A DNA stretch of 64,000 bases from NCBI GenBank assembly GCA_012840975.1, contig DUVP01000035.1, forward strand, positions 1 through 64,000. Direction: 5' to 3'. The notes under the pieces are model-generated. The model ran no database searches and was not told the DNA's origin. It saw only the letters and a list, made by a program, of their open reading frames with translations. Positions 7,393 to 15,610 of the stretch are shown here, piece after piece. How positions within the stretch are numbered: position 1 is the first letter of the stretch; each line of letters opens with the position of its first letter. Source of the stretch: Mogibacterium sp. (GTDB lineage: Bacteria > Bacillota > Clostridia > Peptostreptococcales > Anaerovoracaceae). The translations under genes were made by a program, and so were the position numbers.

Positions 7393-9018
7393 TTAATAAT
7401 TATCCGGCAGGTCATTCTCCAGAAGTATATATTTATGACCCTCTCCTCTTATCGCGTATGCGTGAGATATAGCATCCTCAACTTTGTCGAAAACCCGGCA
7501 GTTTTGTTCAGGGAAGCCTGCTTCCAAAGCCCCTTTTCTTATAGGTACTGTATGCTTCTCCCCGACAAGAAGGATATAATCACAGGCTTCCGCTGCGTAA
7601 GTTCCAAATTTGTAATTATACACGTCCTCTTCTTCTCCAAGCTCAACCATTCCCGGTGTTATAAGTATTCTTATCCCGTCAAAAAGTGCAAGTGTTTCAA
7701 CCGCGGCCTTCGAACCCACCGGATTCGAGTTGAACGCATCATCTATTATCGTTACGGTTCCGTAGTCTTTGATTTCCATCCTGTGCGGAGCAGGCTTCAG
7801 TTTTCTGACAGGTATCTTCAAGTCTTTAAGTGAAACCCCTAGTCTGCTTGCAACGGCAATGGCTCCTATCACGTTTATGACATTATGTTCACCGATAAGC
7901 TTCATATTGAATTTCTCCGTTTCACCCGAAGGTGCGGTTGCCGTGAACTCTGTTCCGAATCGCGATACCTTGATTCCGCTTGCAATATATCCGTTAATCT
8001 CACAGGCAAGACCGGATTTTGCTTCATCCGCATAGTAGAAAACTTTGTCTTTTTGTGAGTATTTTTCCGCTTTTTCCTTCAAATATTCGTTTATATAATC
8101 GTTATCTCCATTCAGAAAAAGCATACCTCCGTCAGGCACCCCATCGGCAAGTTCAAATTTTGTTTTTATGATATTTTCTATTCCGCCAAATGTATCAAGG
8201 TGCTGAGGTCCTATAGATGTAATCAGCCCGTGATCAGGATGAACGATATCGCAGATTTCCTTAATCTCACCTACATATCTTGCCCCCATCTCACAGATGA
8301 AAATCTCATGAGTCCTTTTAAGTGAACTTCTTATTGTTTTGACTATGCCCATAGGAGTATTGTAGCTTTCAGGCGTAACAAGTACATTAAAATGCTCCTG
8401 CAGCAGTGTCTGAAGATAAAACTTCACGCTCGTTTTTCCGTAGCTTCCTGTCACTCCGACTATAATAAGATTCGGATTTGACCTGAGAATCTTCTCAGCA
8501 TCTTTTATATAATAATTCTTTATATATGTTTCAATCGGGTGATTTATTGTATTGGCAAGCATGCCTAAGAATATTTGTCCGCCGACAATAACCATCAGAA
8601 TTCCGACTATACTATCCCATCCTAAAATCAAGAGCAAAGTAATCAGAATAATGGCTTCTATCACAAAAATCGTCGCAATCATGCGCTTGACCCTTGCCGT
8701 GAAAACCAGTTTCTTCTTGCTGTTAATCCTGATAAGTGCTTTGTATATCACTATTATCAACAAAAGGGTTAGCCAGGACAGAATATCCGGAATTATCCCT
8801 GCAAGAGTCACCTCTTTAGATGTTGCAAGCAGCAACCTCACAAAGCCCAAGCCAAAAGCGAATATCAAGAGCCACTGCTGTCTTATATTTTTCTTAACCC
8901 AAACTAACTGCTCGCTGTTGATATATACGTTGAGCTGAAGCATATGCATATTATGTCTGAGAGCCAGCCACATTGCAGGTATTCCCAATAGTAATGTAAT
9001 AATTATCCGGAATATCAT
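7393..9018 (-). CDS. Membrane-anchored MurF-like Mur ligase
   Basis: 541 residues. Residues 1-160 contain about four hydrophobic helices, unusual for a Mur ligase. The ligase part follows with P-loop GVTGSYGKTS at 188-197, then SYNTPMG and EMGARYVGEI, which resemble the MurF pattern, and DDAFNSNPVGSKAA in the C-terminal part. MurF adds D-Ala-D-Ala to the UDP-MurNAc-tripeptide; the adjacent ddl gene makes that dipeptide, so the assignment as MurF is good but not certain. The helices would place the last cytoplasmic precursor step at the membrane, near MraY. Its ribosome site (GAGGGG) lies in the end of the preceding hydrolase gene. Confidence 0.82.
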   Translation of the reverse strand: MIFRIIITLLLGIPAMWLALRHNMHMLQLNVYINSEQLVWVKKNIRQQWLLIFAFGLGFVRLLLATSKEVTLAGIIPDILSWLTLLLIIVIYKALIRINSKKKLVFTARVKRMIATIFVIEAIILITLLLILGWDSIVGILMVIVGGQIFLGMLANTINHPIETYIKNYYIKDAEKILRSNPNLIIVGVTGSYGKTSVKFYLQTLLQEHFNVLVTPESYNTPMGIVKTIRSSLKRTHEIFICEMGARYVGEIKEICDIVHPDHGLITSIGPQHLDTFGGIENIIKTKFELADGVPDGGMLFLNGDNDYINEYLKEKAEKYSQKDKVFYYADEAKSGLACEINGYIASGIKVSRFGTEFTATAPSGETEKFNMKLIGEHNVINVIGAIAVASRLGVSLKDLKIPVRKLKPAPHRMEIKDYGTVTIIDDAFNSNPVGSKAAVETLALFDGIRILITPGMVELGEEEDVYNYKFGTYAAEACDYILLVGEKHTVPIRKGALEAGFPEQNCRVFDKVEDAISHAYAIRGEGHKYILLENDLPDNY

Positions 9019-9020
9019 CT

Positions 9021-9800
9021 TTACCCCTCAACATTAAAAAATGTTTTCATGATCCTTGCGAAAACAGCCGGCTGCTCAAGAAACGAATAATGACCCGTTC
9101 CTTCAAGGACGGCAAGTCCCGAATTCGGAATCAGCTTCTCCATAAGTCTCGCATCTTCGATCGGTGTATCCTGATCGAGATCTCCCCATACAAGTAGGGT
9201 TTCATGTTTCACCATCGGCAGAAGATGTGTAAGATCTTCGTTGACAGCTTTGACCAGACACTGACGCATTACCGGACTTGCATTCCTGTAATCCTCCGAA
9301 CCCTGTCTGCTCTTCCAGTCATCTATAACCTCTTCAAACAGATAATGAACGACTTTGTTGAGCAGTATCTTCTTAAGAATCTTATAGCGGAATATTCTCA
9401 TCTTCTGTGCTGCCGACCGCTTCGGCATTATTCCTGCACTGTCTATGAGAACTATTTTCTTTATTTCAAACGGTAAATTCTCTCTTGTAGATAATCTTAT
9501 AATCATCCTTCCGCCATAAGAATGCCCTATAAGGGAAGTTTCTTTTATCTCAAGAGCCTGCATAAATTTACAGAAAAAATTCGAGTATTCTTCCACGCTC
9601 CAGGCCTCTTTGGGTTCATCGCTTGCTCCGAATCCCGGCAGATCAAACTGAACGACCCTGTATTCGCTGTTGATGGCATTTGCCACGGAGTCGTACATCC
9701 CAAGTTCAGTTCCCCATCCCTGCAGAATTACAGCCGTCTTTTCGTTTTCCTCGCCTGTGATTTTATACTTTATGTTATATCCGTCTATCTGTATGTTCAT
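9021..9800 (-). CDS. Alpha/beta-fold hydrolase
   Basis: 259 residues with the alpha/beta hydrolase layout: oxyanion region LQGWG at 26-30, nucleophile elbow GHSYGG with Ser94, an acid in GDLDQDTP and a histidine in GTGHYSFLEQP near the C-terminus. There is no signal peptide. It is the first gene of the cell-wall/iron operon, two bases before the MurF-like start. The substrate is unknown; a hydrolase at this place could act on a cell-envelope ester or thioester, which is inference. It is not closely similar to the meta-cleavage hydrolase encoded divergently at 10105, although both share the fold. Confidence 0.85.
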   Translation of the reverse strand: MNIQIDGYNIKYKITGEENEKTAVILQGWGTELGMYDSVANAINSEYRVVQFDLPGFGASDEPKEAWSVEEYSNFFCKFMQALEIKETSLIGHSYGGRMIIRLSTRENLPFEIKKIVLIDSAGIMPKRSAAQKMRIFRYKILKKILLNKVVHYLFEEVIDDWKSRQGSEDYRNASPVMRQCLVKAVNEDLTHLLPMVKHETLLVWGDLDQDTPIEDARLMEKLIPNSGLAVLEGTGHYSFLEQPAVFARIMKTFFNVEG

Positions 9801-9987
9801 TTCTGTCCGATTCTATTTGATTCTGTTCGCTATTTATTGTCATCTAATGTATGAATCACTTAACTTTATTAGTTTACCACAGAGATGTGTTTATTTAAAG
9901 GAAGAGTGACTTATTCCAATAATAAAATTGGAGTAATTGGAGTCAATGAAAATTATGAAATTTTTGTGAAATACTGCGGTAACGCGA

Positions 9988-10016
9988 TTTACAAAGATTA
10001 AAAGATAAGCTAATAT
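9988..10016 (+). promoter_or_regulatory. Sigma-70-type promoter of the meta-cleavage gene pair
   Basis: TTTACA (9988-9993), a 17-bp spacer and TAATAT (10011-10016) make a near-consensus promoter. The predicted start is near 10023, giving a leader of about 80 nt before the ATG at 10105. The rest of the 304-bp gap (9801-10104) contains only a doubtful 38-codon ORF (9885-10001). Confidence 0.7.
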
Positions 10017-10104
10017 TTAGCCAGAAAACTTTTTCAGTGAAAGCAGGTCGCAGCTGCAACAGATACGTAAGTGCGGTTATGCACTTGATAATGAGGAGGA
10101 ATTC

Positions 10105-10941
10105 ATGATGAATACGAATAATAGACCTGAAATTGCAAAGTCCATTAAAACCGGTTCTTACAAGACTAATTACCACGATCAGGGAGAGGGCTTTCCTGTT
10201 ATCTTTATTCACGGATCGGGACCCGGTGTTTCGGCATGGGCCAACTGGCGCCTGATAATTCCGAAAATTTCACCCTATCGTCGTGTGCTCGCACCCGACA
10301 TGGTAGGTTTCGGCTATACGGAGCGCCCGGAAGGAGTAGAGTACACCATGGACAATTGGGTACAACAGATGGTCGACTTTATGGATGCTCTGGGGATTGC
10401 TCAGGCTGACCTTGTAGGAAACTCATTCGGAGGAGGTCTGGCTCTTGCGATGGCCGTTGAGTATCCGGAGCGCGTGCGTAAGCTGATTCTGATGGGTGCA
10501 ATGGGAGTCAATTTCCCGATTACGGAAGGTCTCGATGCAGTCTGGGGATACACACCTTCTCCGGAGAATATGCTGCGTATGCTGGATCTGTTTGTCGATG
10601 ATAAGAGCTATGCCAATCAAGAGCTCGCCAATATCCGTTATGAAGCCAGCATTGAGCCGGGGTTCCAGGAAGCATTCTCCTCGATGTTTCCGGCACCGCG
10701 CCAGCGTTGGGTAGAGTCTATGGCTAAACACGAGTCGCGCATTAGCGAAATCAAGCATCCGACACTTATAGTTCACGGACGGGAAGATCAAGTCATCCCG
10801 GTCGACAATGCTTATAAACTGATCAACATGATCGACAACGCACAGCTGCATATCTTTGGTCACACGGGCCACTGGACACAGATTGAACGGGCACATAGTT
10901 TTGCCAATCTCGTCAATCTCTTCCTCGACGAGGAGGGCTAA
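10105..10941 (+). CDS. 2-hydroxymuconate semialdehyde hydrolase-like (DmpD/XylF type)
   Basis: 278 residues, the family length. Very strong pattern agreement with the meta-cleavage C-C hydrolases DmpD/XylF: HGSGPGVSAWANWRL at 36-50, GNSFGGG with Ser107, FPITEGLDAVWGY, FPAPRQRWV, Asp228 in HGREDQVIP and His256 in GHTGHW. These enzymes cleave the ring-fission product of catechols. The start has GAGGAGG upstream; ATGATG gives two possible starts. The next gene encodes the following pathway enzyme, two bases later. Base use differs from neighbours (36 G/C in the 60 bases 10681-10740 by hand count, with many CGC/CGT arginine codons), so transfer from another lineage is likely. Confidence 0.88.
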   Translation: MMNTNNRPEIAKSIKTGSYKTNYHDQGEGFPVIFIHGSGPGVSAWANWRLIIPKISPYRRVLAPDMVGFGYTERPEGVEYTMDNWVQQMVDFMDALGIAQADLVGNSFGGGLALAMAVEYPERVRKLILMGAMGVNFPITEGLDAVWGYTPSPENMLRMLDLFVDDKSYANQELANIRYEASIEPGFQEAFSSMFPAPRQRWVESMAKHESRISEIKHPTLIVHGREDQVIPVDNAYKLINMIDNAQLHIFGHTGHWTQIERAHSFANLVNLFLDEEG

Positions 10942-10942
10942 A

Positions 10943-11719
10943 ATGAACACTTTAATCGAAACATTAGCTATGGAACTCCGCAACGCTGAACTTTCCCGTT
11001 TTCCTGTCGCTCCTATCATTAAGAGTTATCCGGATCTGACGGTCGAAGACGCCTACAAGATTCAAATCCTCAATATCGAGAAAAAGCTTCAGGAAGGACA
11101 TATCATCACAGGTAAGAAGATTGGTCTTACTTCCCTTGCTGTACAGAGGATGCTGGGTGTTGACCTTCCTGGCTTTGGACATCTGACGGATGCCATGCAG
11201 GTACAGAACGGAATTGTTCCCACGGACAGGTTGATCCAGCCCAAAGCCGAAGGAGAGATCGCTTTCCTCTTAAAAGAGGATCTTAAAGGTCCGTGTGTAA
11301 GTGCACAGGATGTGCTGGATGCCACGGAGTATGTCATGGCAGCCATCGAGATTGCAGACAGCCGCATAGCCGACTGGAAAATCTCGATCGTGGATACGGT
11401 GGCCGACAATGCATCCTCCGGAATGTATATTGTTTCGGATAAAAAAGTGGACCCCCGCACGGTCGATCTCAAAGAAATCAAAATGGATTTTTACCGGAAC
11501 GGTAAATGGATGAATGCCGGCAAAGGCTCCGATGTACTGGGTAATCCGGCAGAATGCGTGGCCTGGCTGGCCAATACACTTTCGGAGTTCGGAGTGACTT
11601 TGAAGAAAGGCGAAGTCATTTTCTCCGGAGCTGTCTCCGGCATGGTCACGGCTGAACCCGGGAACTGTTTTCGGGCTTCCTTCAGTGAGCTTGGAGATAT
11701 TGAACTTCGTTTTGAGTAA
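10943..11719 (+). CDS. 2-oxopent-4-enoate hydratase (DmpE/MhpD type)
   Basis: 258 residues. The start at 10943 is chosen because GAGGAGGGC ends just upstream; an in-frame start at 10856 would overlap the hydrolase gene. Recognisable features are GKKIGLTS at 57-64, the metal-ligand pair in AEGEIAF (Glu103, Glu105), Glu136, and DSRIADWK followed by DTVADNASSG. This is the fumarylacetoacetase-fold hydratase that turns 2-hydroxypenta-2,4-dienoate into 4-hydroxy-2-oxovalerate. It is coupled to the upstream hydrolase, whose product it would use. The next pathway step (aldolase, acylating acetaldehyde dehydrogenase) and the ring-cleaving dioxygenase are not in the window. The related decarboxylase DmpH is an alternative, but DmpE fits better. 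Confidence 0.87.
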   Translation: MNTLIETLAMELRNAELSRFPVAPIIKSYPDLTVEDAYKIQILNIEKKLQEGHIITGKKIGLTSLAVQRMLGVDLPGFGHLTDAMQVQNGIVPTDRLIQPKAEGEIAFLLKEDLKGPCVSAQDVLDATEYVMAAIEIADSRIADWKISIVDTVADNASSGMYIVSDKKVDPRTVDLKEIKMDFYRNGKWMNAGKGSDVLGNPAECVAWLANTLSEFGVTLKKGEVIFSGAVSGMVTAEPGNCFRASFSELGDIELRFE

Positions 11720-11765
11720 AGAGAAATGAGGCAGTCTCGAGCAAAATAAAGCCAGGATAAGAAAA

Positions 11766-11820
11766 AAGAGCCAGTGCACTTCTTGTGGGGGCGGGACCAC
11801 ATTTAGCTTCTTTGGCTCTT
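11766..11820. terminator. Hairpin between convergent genes, possible terminator
   Basis: AAGAGCCA (11766-11773) pairs with TGGCTCTT (11813-11820) around a 39-nt loop that itself contains a small GTGG/CCAC hairpin. It lies between the hydratase (plus) and PanF (minus). The T-run afterwards is poor, so termination is only plausible. Confidence 0.4.
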
Positions 11821-11870
11821 ATTCAGTTAAATTAAATTTTTTAACAAACTCTACTTGAAATACTTTGATA

Positions 11871-13358
11871 TTAAAAGCATTTCTCCAGTACATCCTGATC
11901 AAGTCCGTTCTTGCAGGTTGCGGTTCCTACTGTAAAATACAGAATTCCTCCTGCTATCAGTCCCCATATAACCCCGTGTATTCCCGCTATATGCACAAAG
12001 AAGTGACAGAATATGTATACAGCTGTTGCTCCTATTGAACTTGCCAGAGCCGCCTTGCCGTTTCCTTTCTTCCAGAAGAGTCCTCCTACCAAAGGCCAGA
12101 AGAAGGCACATTCCAGTCCACCGAAAGCAAACATGTTAAGGAAGAAGATTATGTCCGGCGGATTCAAGGTCAGAACGATAACCAGTCCTCCGATCAGCAT
12201 CGTCAGTAATGCACTGTATTTCTGTACATTTTTATTATATTTTTCAATCTTAACGGGATCGTCTTTTACAACATAGTTTCTCCACAAGTCCTTGATTATC
12301 GCCGCGCTGGATAGAAGCAGTATTGAATCGACCGTCGACATTACAGCCGCCATAGGGGCTGCGAGGAATATTCCGGCTATACCTACAGGCATTATCTTTT
12401 GGACAATATAAGGGATAAAATAGTCGGAAGTAGGTAATTCTGTCGGATCTACAAGTGCTCCCGCCCAGGCTCCTGCCAGGTGCATTCCGACCAGAATAAA
12501 GCTGCTTGTAACCGCACCTATTATCATTGCGTTATGTAGGCTTTTTGTATCCTTGAACCCCATTCCTCTTACAGCTGTCTGAGGCAGGCCCAATGTTCCG
12601 AATCCTACAAGAATCCAGTAGCTGAGAAGGGCTCCGGGTGCGTACACAGAAAAAATATCGTCATATACATTGGGCAGATTTGCCTGAAGTCCTGCATCTA
12701 TGCCGGCAAGACCTCCGCCTTCGCGAAGCACGAAGAAAATCAGCAGGAAGGTTCCGATGCACATTACAATTCCCTGTATTGCATCAGTTATTGCTACAGC
12801 AGCAAATCCTCCGAAAGCAGTATATATAATGACGACCAGTCCGAATATCAAGAGAGAGTTGATGTGATTCAGACCTGTAATAGAAGCTATCAGAGTTGCT
12901 CCTCCCGTAAACTGACCTATCATCTGGGCGATGAAGAAAGCTACCATTGATAAACTCGTTATTATGACAAGGGCATCGTTTTTATACCTTGCCTTGAGAT
13001 ATCCGGCGACTGTCACAGAACCTGTGCGCCTGGAAACCAATGCCATTTTATTGCCGAGCACCCCAAGAACCAGAAATGTAACCGGTACCTGCACTGCAGC
13101 AACCCAGACCTGAGCGTATCCATATGTAAGTCCGGCTGCTCCCGGTCCGGATATGAATGAACTTGCCGATGTATATGTTGCCATTACGGTCATTGCAAGC
13201 ACAAATCCGCCAAGCGAACGTCCGCCTATGAAATATGTTTTTTCTCCTGATAAATCACTCCTGACCCTCTCTCTTTGCCCGTAGAAAATACCAAAAGCCA
13301 TATTCAGGACAAGATATCCGATGAAGATACTCAGGATAATGATTTGATTTCTTTCCAT
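11871..13358 (-). CDS. panF: Sodium/pantothenate symporter (SSS family, PanF-like)
   Basis: 495 residues with about 13 hydrophobic helices and the sodium:solute symporter pattern, including YFIGGRSLGGFVLAMT near residue 45, AFGGFAAVAITDAIQG near 185 and AAPMAAVMSTVDSILL near 340. The start ATG at 13358 overlaps the stop of the YhdT gene (TGATG). PanF and YhdT are adjacent in Escherichia coli as well, and this conserved pairing is the main reason to choose pantothenate over other solutes. Import of pantothenate would serve coenzyme A and acyl-carrier-protein synthesis, fitting the fatty-acid operon elsewhere in the window. Confidence 0.82.
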   Translation of the reverse strand: MERNQIIILSIFIGYLVLNMAFGIFYGQRERVRSDLSGEKTYFIGGRSLGGFVLAMTVMATYTSASSFISGPGAAGLTYGYAQVWVAAVQVPVTFLVLGVLGNKMALVSRRTGSVTVAGYLKARYKNDALVIITSLSMVAFFIAQMIGQFTGGATLIASITGLNHINSLLIFGLVVIIYTAFGGFAAVAITDAIQGIVMCIGTFLLIFFVLREGGGLAGIDAGLQANLPNVYDDIFSVYAPGALLSYWILVGFGTLGLPQTAVRGMGFKDTKSLHNAMIIGAVTSSFILVGMHLAGAWAGALVDPTELPTSDYFIPYIVQKIMPVGIAGIFLAAPMAAVMSTVDSILLLSSAAIIKDLWRNYVVKDDPVKIEKYNKNVQKYSALLTMLIGGLVIVLTLNPPDIIFFLNMFAFGGLECAFFWPLVGGLFWKKGNGKAALASSIGATAVYIFCHFFVHIAGIHGVIWGLIAGGILYFTVGTATCKNGLDQDVLEKCF

Positions 13359-13621
13359 CACTCGTCCTCCTCTTCATCATCATATTCAAAATTAATAAAT
13401 ACAAATTTGAGCAGGTATGCTACACCTGCAAGTGCCAAAATAATAGTTCCCAGCACTGAAACACTGAACCATGCCGGCATTCCGAGAAAATAAAGACCCC
13501 TGCCGTTAAGCCAAAATGCTGTTGTTATATGCCAGACACAGCAAATAAGCGTAACGACCAGGGTTCCCTTAATCTCGCGCATGCACTGTTCGTGCTTTTC
13601 CTGTCGCGATAATTTCTTCAT
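13358..13621 (-). CDS. yhdT: YhdT-family (DUF997) small membrane protein
   Basis: 87 residues with two hydrophobic helices (about 19-38 and 46-70) and an acidic tail DDEEEDE. The segment CMREIKGTLVVTLICCVWH resembles the YhdT/DUF997 family, whose genes lie directly before panF in many genomes. It overlaps panF by one base, so the two are translationally coupled. A role as an accessory subunit of PanF is inferred from this conserved adjacency, not proven. The ribosome site AGGAGAGG supports the start. Confidence 0.85.
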   Translation of the reverse strand: MKKLSRQEKHEQCMREIKGTLVVTLICCVWHITTAFWLNGRGLYFLGMPAWFSVSVLGTIILALAGVAYLLKFVFINFEYDDEEEDE

Positions 13622-13712
13622 TGTCGCCTCTCCTATTCTGTTGATGTCAAGTTCCGATCAGTCGGATACCTGCAAGAGTCATTATACCGAATGTGAGAAT
13701 TTCATACAACAA

Positions 13713-14225
13713 TTACTTTTTATTTTTGACATTCTTCAGAAAATGTCTGATTGTTCCGATATTGTCAATTGTGTGCTCGATACTCTTGTATTCATCATAA
13801 ACACCGGCTTTCTTCATCGCTTCCTCTTCCGCTTTAACGCCTGCACTTATCGCTTCACTTTCCAGCTTCATAGCTACCGAATCGGCTGCGTACATCGCTA
13901 CCCGCCCTGCTTTTTTTGCCGCTATTTTGACCGGATCTGTTGTACCGTATGCAAATTCATCTGCCATGGCTTTAGACTGTGCTTTTTGCTCCTCAGTCAT
14001 TCCTACAGGTTTAGGTGTAAGCTTCTGAAACATGGTATTGTATTCTTCCTGCAGTTCTTTCGCAAATATTGCCTCAAACTCCAACACATCCTGTGATCTT
14101 TCTCCAATTTTTTTAATATTGGCAATCAGTGTTTCCATTTCCGGTAGAACATCTGCCGGTACATCAAAATAATCCGTAAAGACTTTGATTTTAGCTTCTA
14201 CACTTGTTTCGATTTGCGGATTCAT
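13713..14225 (-). CDS. Hypothetical helical protein, operon partner of the SurE fusion
   Basis: 170 residues, soluble, no signal peptide or membrane segment. The composition is rich in Glu, Lys and Ala and predicts mostly helix. It begins MNPQIETSVEAKIKVF and ends in a basic tail (FLKNVKNKK). I do not recognise the family. A good ribosome site (AAGGAGGAT) precedes the ATG. It lies 19 bp after the SurE-isochorismatase stop and 91 bp before yhdT, so it is most likely cotranscribed with the fusion gene. It may be a partner of that protein, but only position supports this. Confidence 0.8.
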   Translation of the reverse strand: MNPQIETSVEAKIKVFTDYFDVPADVLPEMETLIANIKKIGERSQDVLEFEAIFAKELQEEYNTMFQKLTPKPVGMTEEQKAQSKAMADEFAYGTTDPVKIAAKKAGRVAMYAADSVAMKLESEAISAGVKAEEEAMKKAGVYDEYKSIEHTIDNIGTIRHFLKNVKNKK

Positions 14226-14244
14226 AACGATCCTCCTTGAAATA

Positions 14245-15534
14245 TCATTCTGCGTTTTCGTTCATAGCCAGTATTTTCATTATCTTATTTATTGCTGAGT
14301 GATTTATCTCCTCGGTTATTTTGAGCATTTCAGATTCCAAAGTTGCAACTCTGCATCCTCGTGTTCTTAGATTTTCAACTGCAATCTGATGTTCATGCTG
14401 AGATACTGCACCGCAGCAATCCTCAATTATCGTAACTTCGTACCCTCTCTTTATCGCTTCTTCCGCTGTCTGTAAAACACTTGTATGTGTCTCGGTTCCC
14501 GCTATTATGATTTTTCTTGCGCCGGATAAGGAAACAACGCTCTCAAAATCCTTCATTTTCCATGCGTTAAATCCCGACTTAACTACAGTTTCAGATCTGA
14601 CGATGTTTTCCTGTATTCCCTCTATCGTGTTTCCCGAACCATACTCATTGGCTACAACGGCAGGAATATCGAGTCTGCTAATACAGTTTGCCAGCGCTGT
14701 TACCTTTCTGTCGAACATCTCCGGATTATATAATTTCTCAAGACTTTTTTCCTGAGAATCTATAAAAACTGCTATTATATCCTCTGCCGAAGCCAGTCCT
14801 TGCAGTTTCATAAGTGATAGTTCGTCGTTTAAGCTGAATGATATAGGTGAAATTGCAACGTACCCCATAGTCATTACATTATAATCATTCTCCACCAAAG
14901 GATCCGGTTCCGCTCTATCGATATTTATCATATATTTATCATCACCCAGATCTTCGAGTACATATGCTTCTCCGTAGTCGTAAGGAGCAAGTCTTACTAT
15001 CCTTATACCTTTAACTTTCCATACCGGTATGTCAGGTGCGTTAACACTGAGAATAGTGCTTGCAGGAATTTTCTTTGACATCTCCAGGAGATTTTCTAGC
15101 ATCCCGCACACATACTCAAAATGAGTTGCTCCATGACTTTGCACTGATAAAGCTATAGATCTTATCCCGTTCAATGAGCCTTCCATAGCCGCACTTATCG
15201 TTCCCGAATAATATGCTGCCGCTCCGCAATTACCTCCGTGATTAATTCCGCTTAGAACGTAGTCAATTTTTATTCCTTCATTCTCGAACTTTTTTATTCC
15301 CCATTTGACACAATCTGCCGGCGTCCCTTCAACAGCATAAGCTCGCTTTGTCCCTTCAATCTCCACTTTTCGCACAGCAAACTCTCGCAAAAATGTAATG
15401 CTATGGCTTTTAGTGCTTTGCTGAACAGCAGGTGCAACCACGTACACTTCCGTAAATTTACTGAGAGCCTCTATAAGACTCCTTATACCCTCTGCATTAA
15501 TTCCGTCATCATTTGTTACTAATACTTTATACAT
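14245..15534 (-). CDS. SurE nucleotidase fused to a degenerate isochorismatase-like domain
   Basis: 429 residues. Residues 1-250 are SurE: VTNDDGINAEG with metal ligands Asp9 and Asp10, Ser40 in APAVQQSTKSHS, and Asn98 in SGINHGGN. SurE removes 5'/3' phosphates from nucleotides. Residues 252-400 match the isochorismatase/nicotinamidase-like hydrolases: AVFIDSQEK with Asp259, Lys319, and AGTETHTSVLQTAEEA. In active members the last motif carries the catalytic cysteine (ETH-x-C-V); here Ser352 holds that place, so hydrolysis by the usual mechanism is doubtful. SurE is normally a stand-alone protein of about 250 residues. The start has AGGAAAGG upstream. Confidence 0.88.
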   Translation of the reverse strand: MYKVLVTNDDGINAEGIRSLIEALSKFTEVYVVAPAVQQSTKSHSITFLREFAVRKVEIEGTKRAYAVEGTPADCVKWGIKKFENEGIKIDYVLSGINHGGNCGAAAYYSGTISAAMEGSLNGIRSIALSVQSHGATHFEYVCGMLENLLEMSKKIPASTILSVNAPDIPVWKVKGIRIVRLAPYDYGEAYVLEDLGDDKYMINIDRAEPDPLVENDYNVMTMGYVAISPISFSLNDELSLMKLQGLASAEDIIAVFIDSQEKSLEKLYNPEMFDRKVTALANCISRLDIPAVVANEYGSGNTIEGIQENIVRSETVVKSGFNAWKMKDFESVVSLSGARKIIIAGTETHTSVLQTAEEAIKRGYEVTIIEDCCGAVSQHEHQIAVENLRTRGCRVATLESEMLKITEEINHSAINKIMKILAMNENAE

Positions 15535-15610
15535 ACTTTTCCTTTCCTCATTAAGTGCTTTTTTTCCGTTCCTTAAACCATATACTGCAACTCTGCGATT
15601 ATATATCTTA

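Noticed and set aside
7264-7833. 189-codon plus-strand ORF opposite ddl/MurF
   Set aside because: Antisense to well-conserved ligase genes, no ribosome site and no recognisable motif.
9885-10001. 38-codon plus-strand ORF (starts MCLFKGRV, ends YCGNAIYKD) before the meta-cleavage pair
   Set aside because: It lacks a clear ribosome site, overlaps the predicted promoter region and matches nothing I know. It could be a gene remnant but is not supported as a feature.
10423-11019. 198-codon minus-strand ORF opposite the hydrolase gene
   Set aside because: It lies antisense to two clearly conserved genes and is a by-product of the high-GC codon use there.
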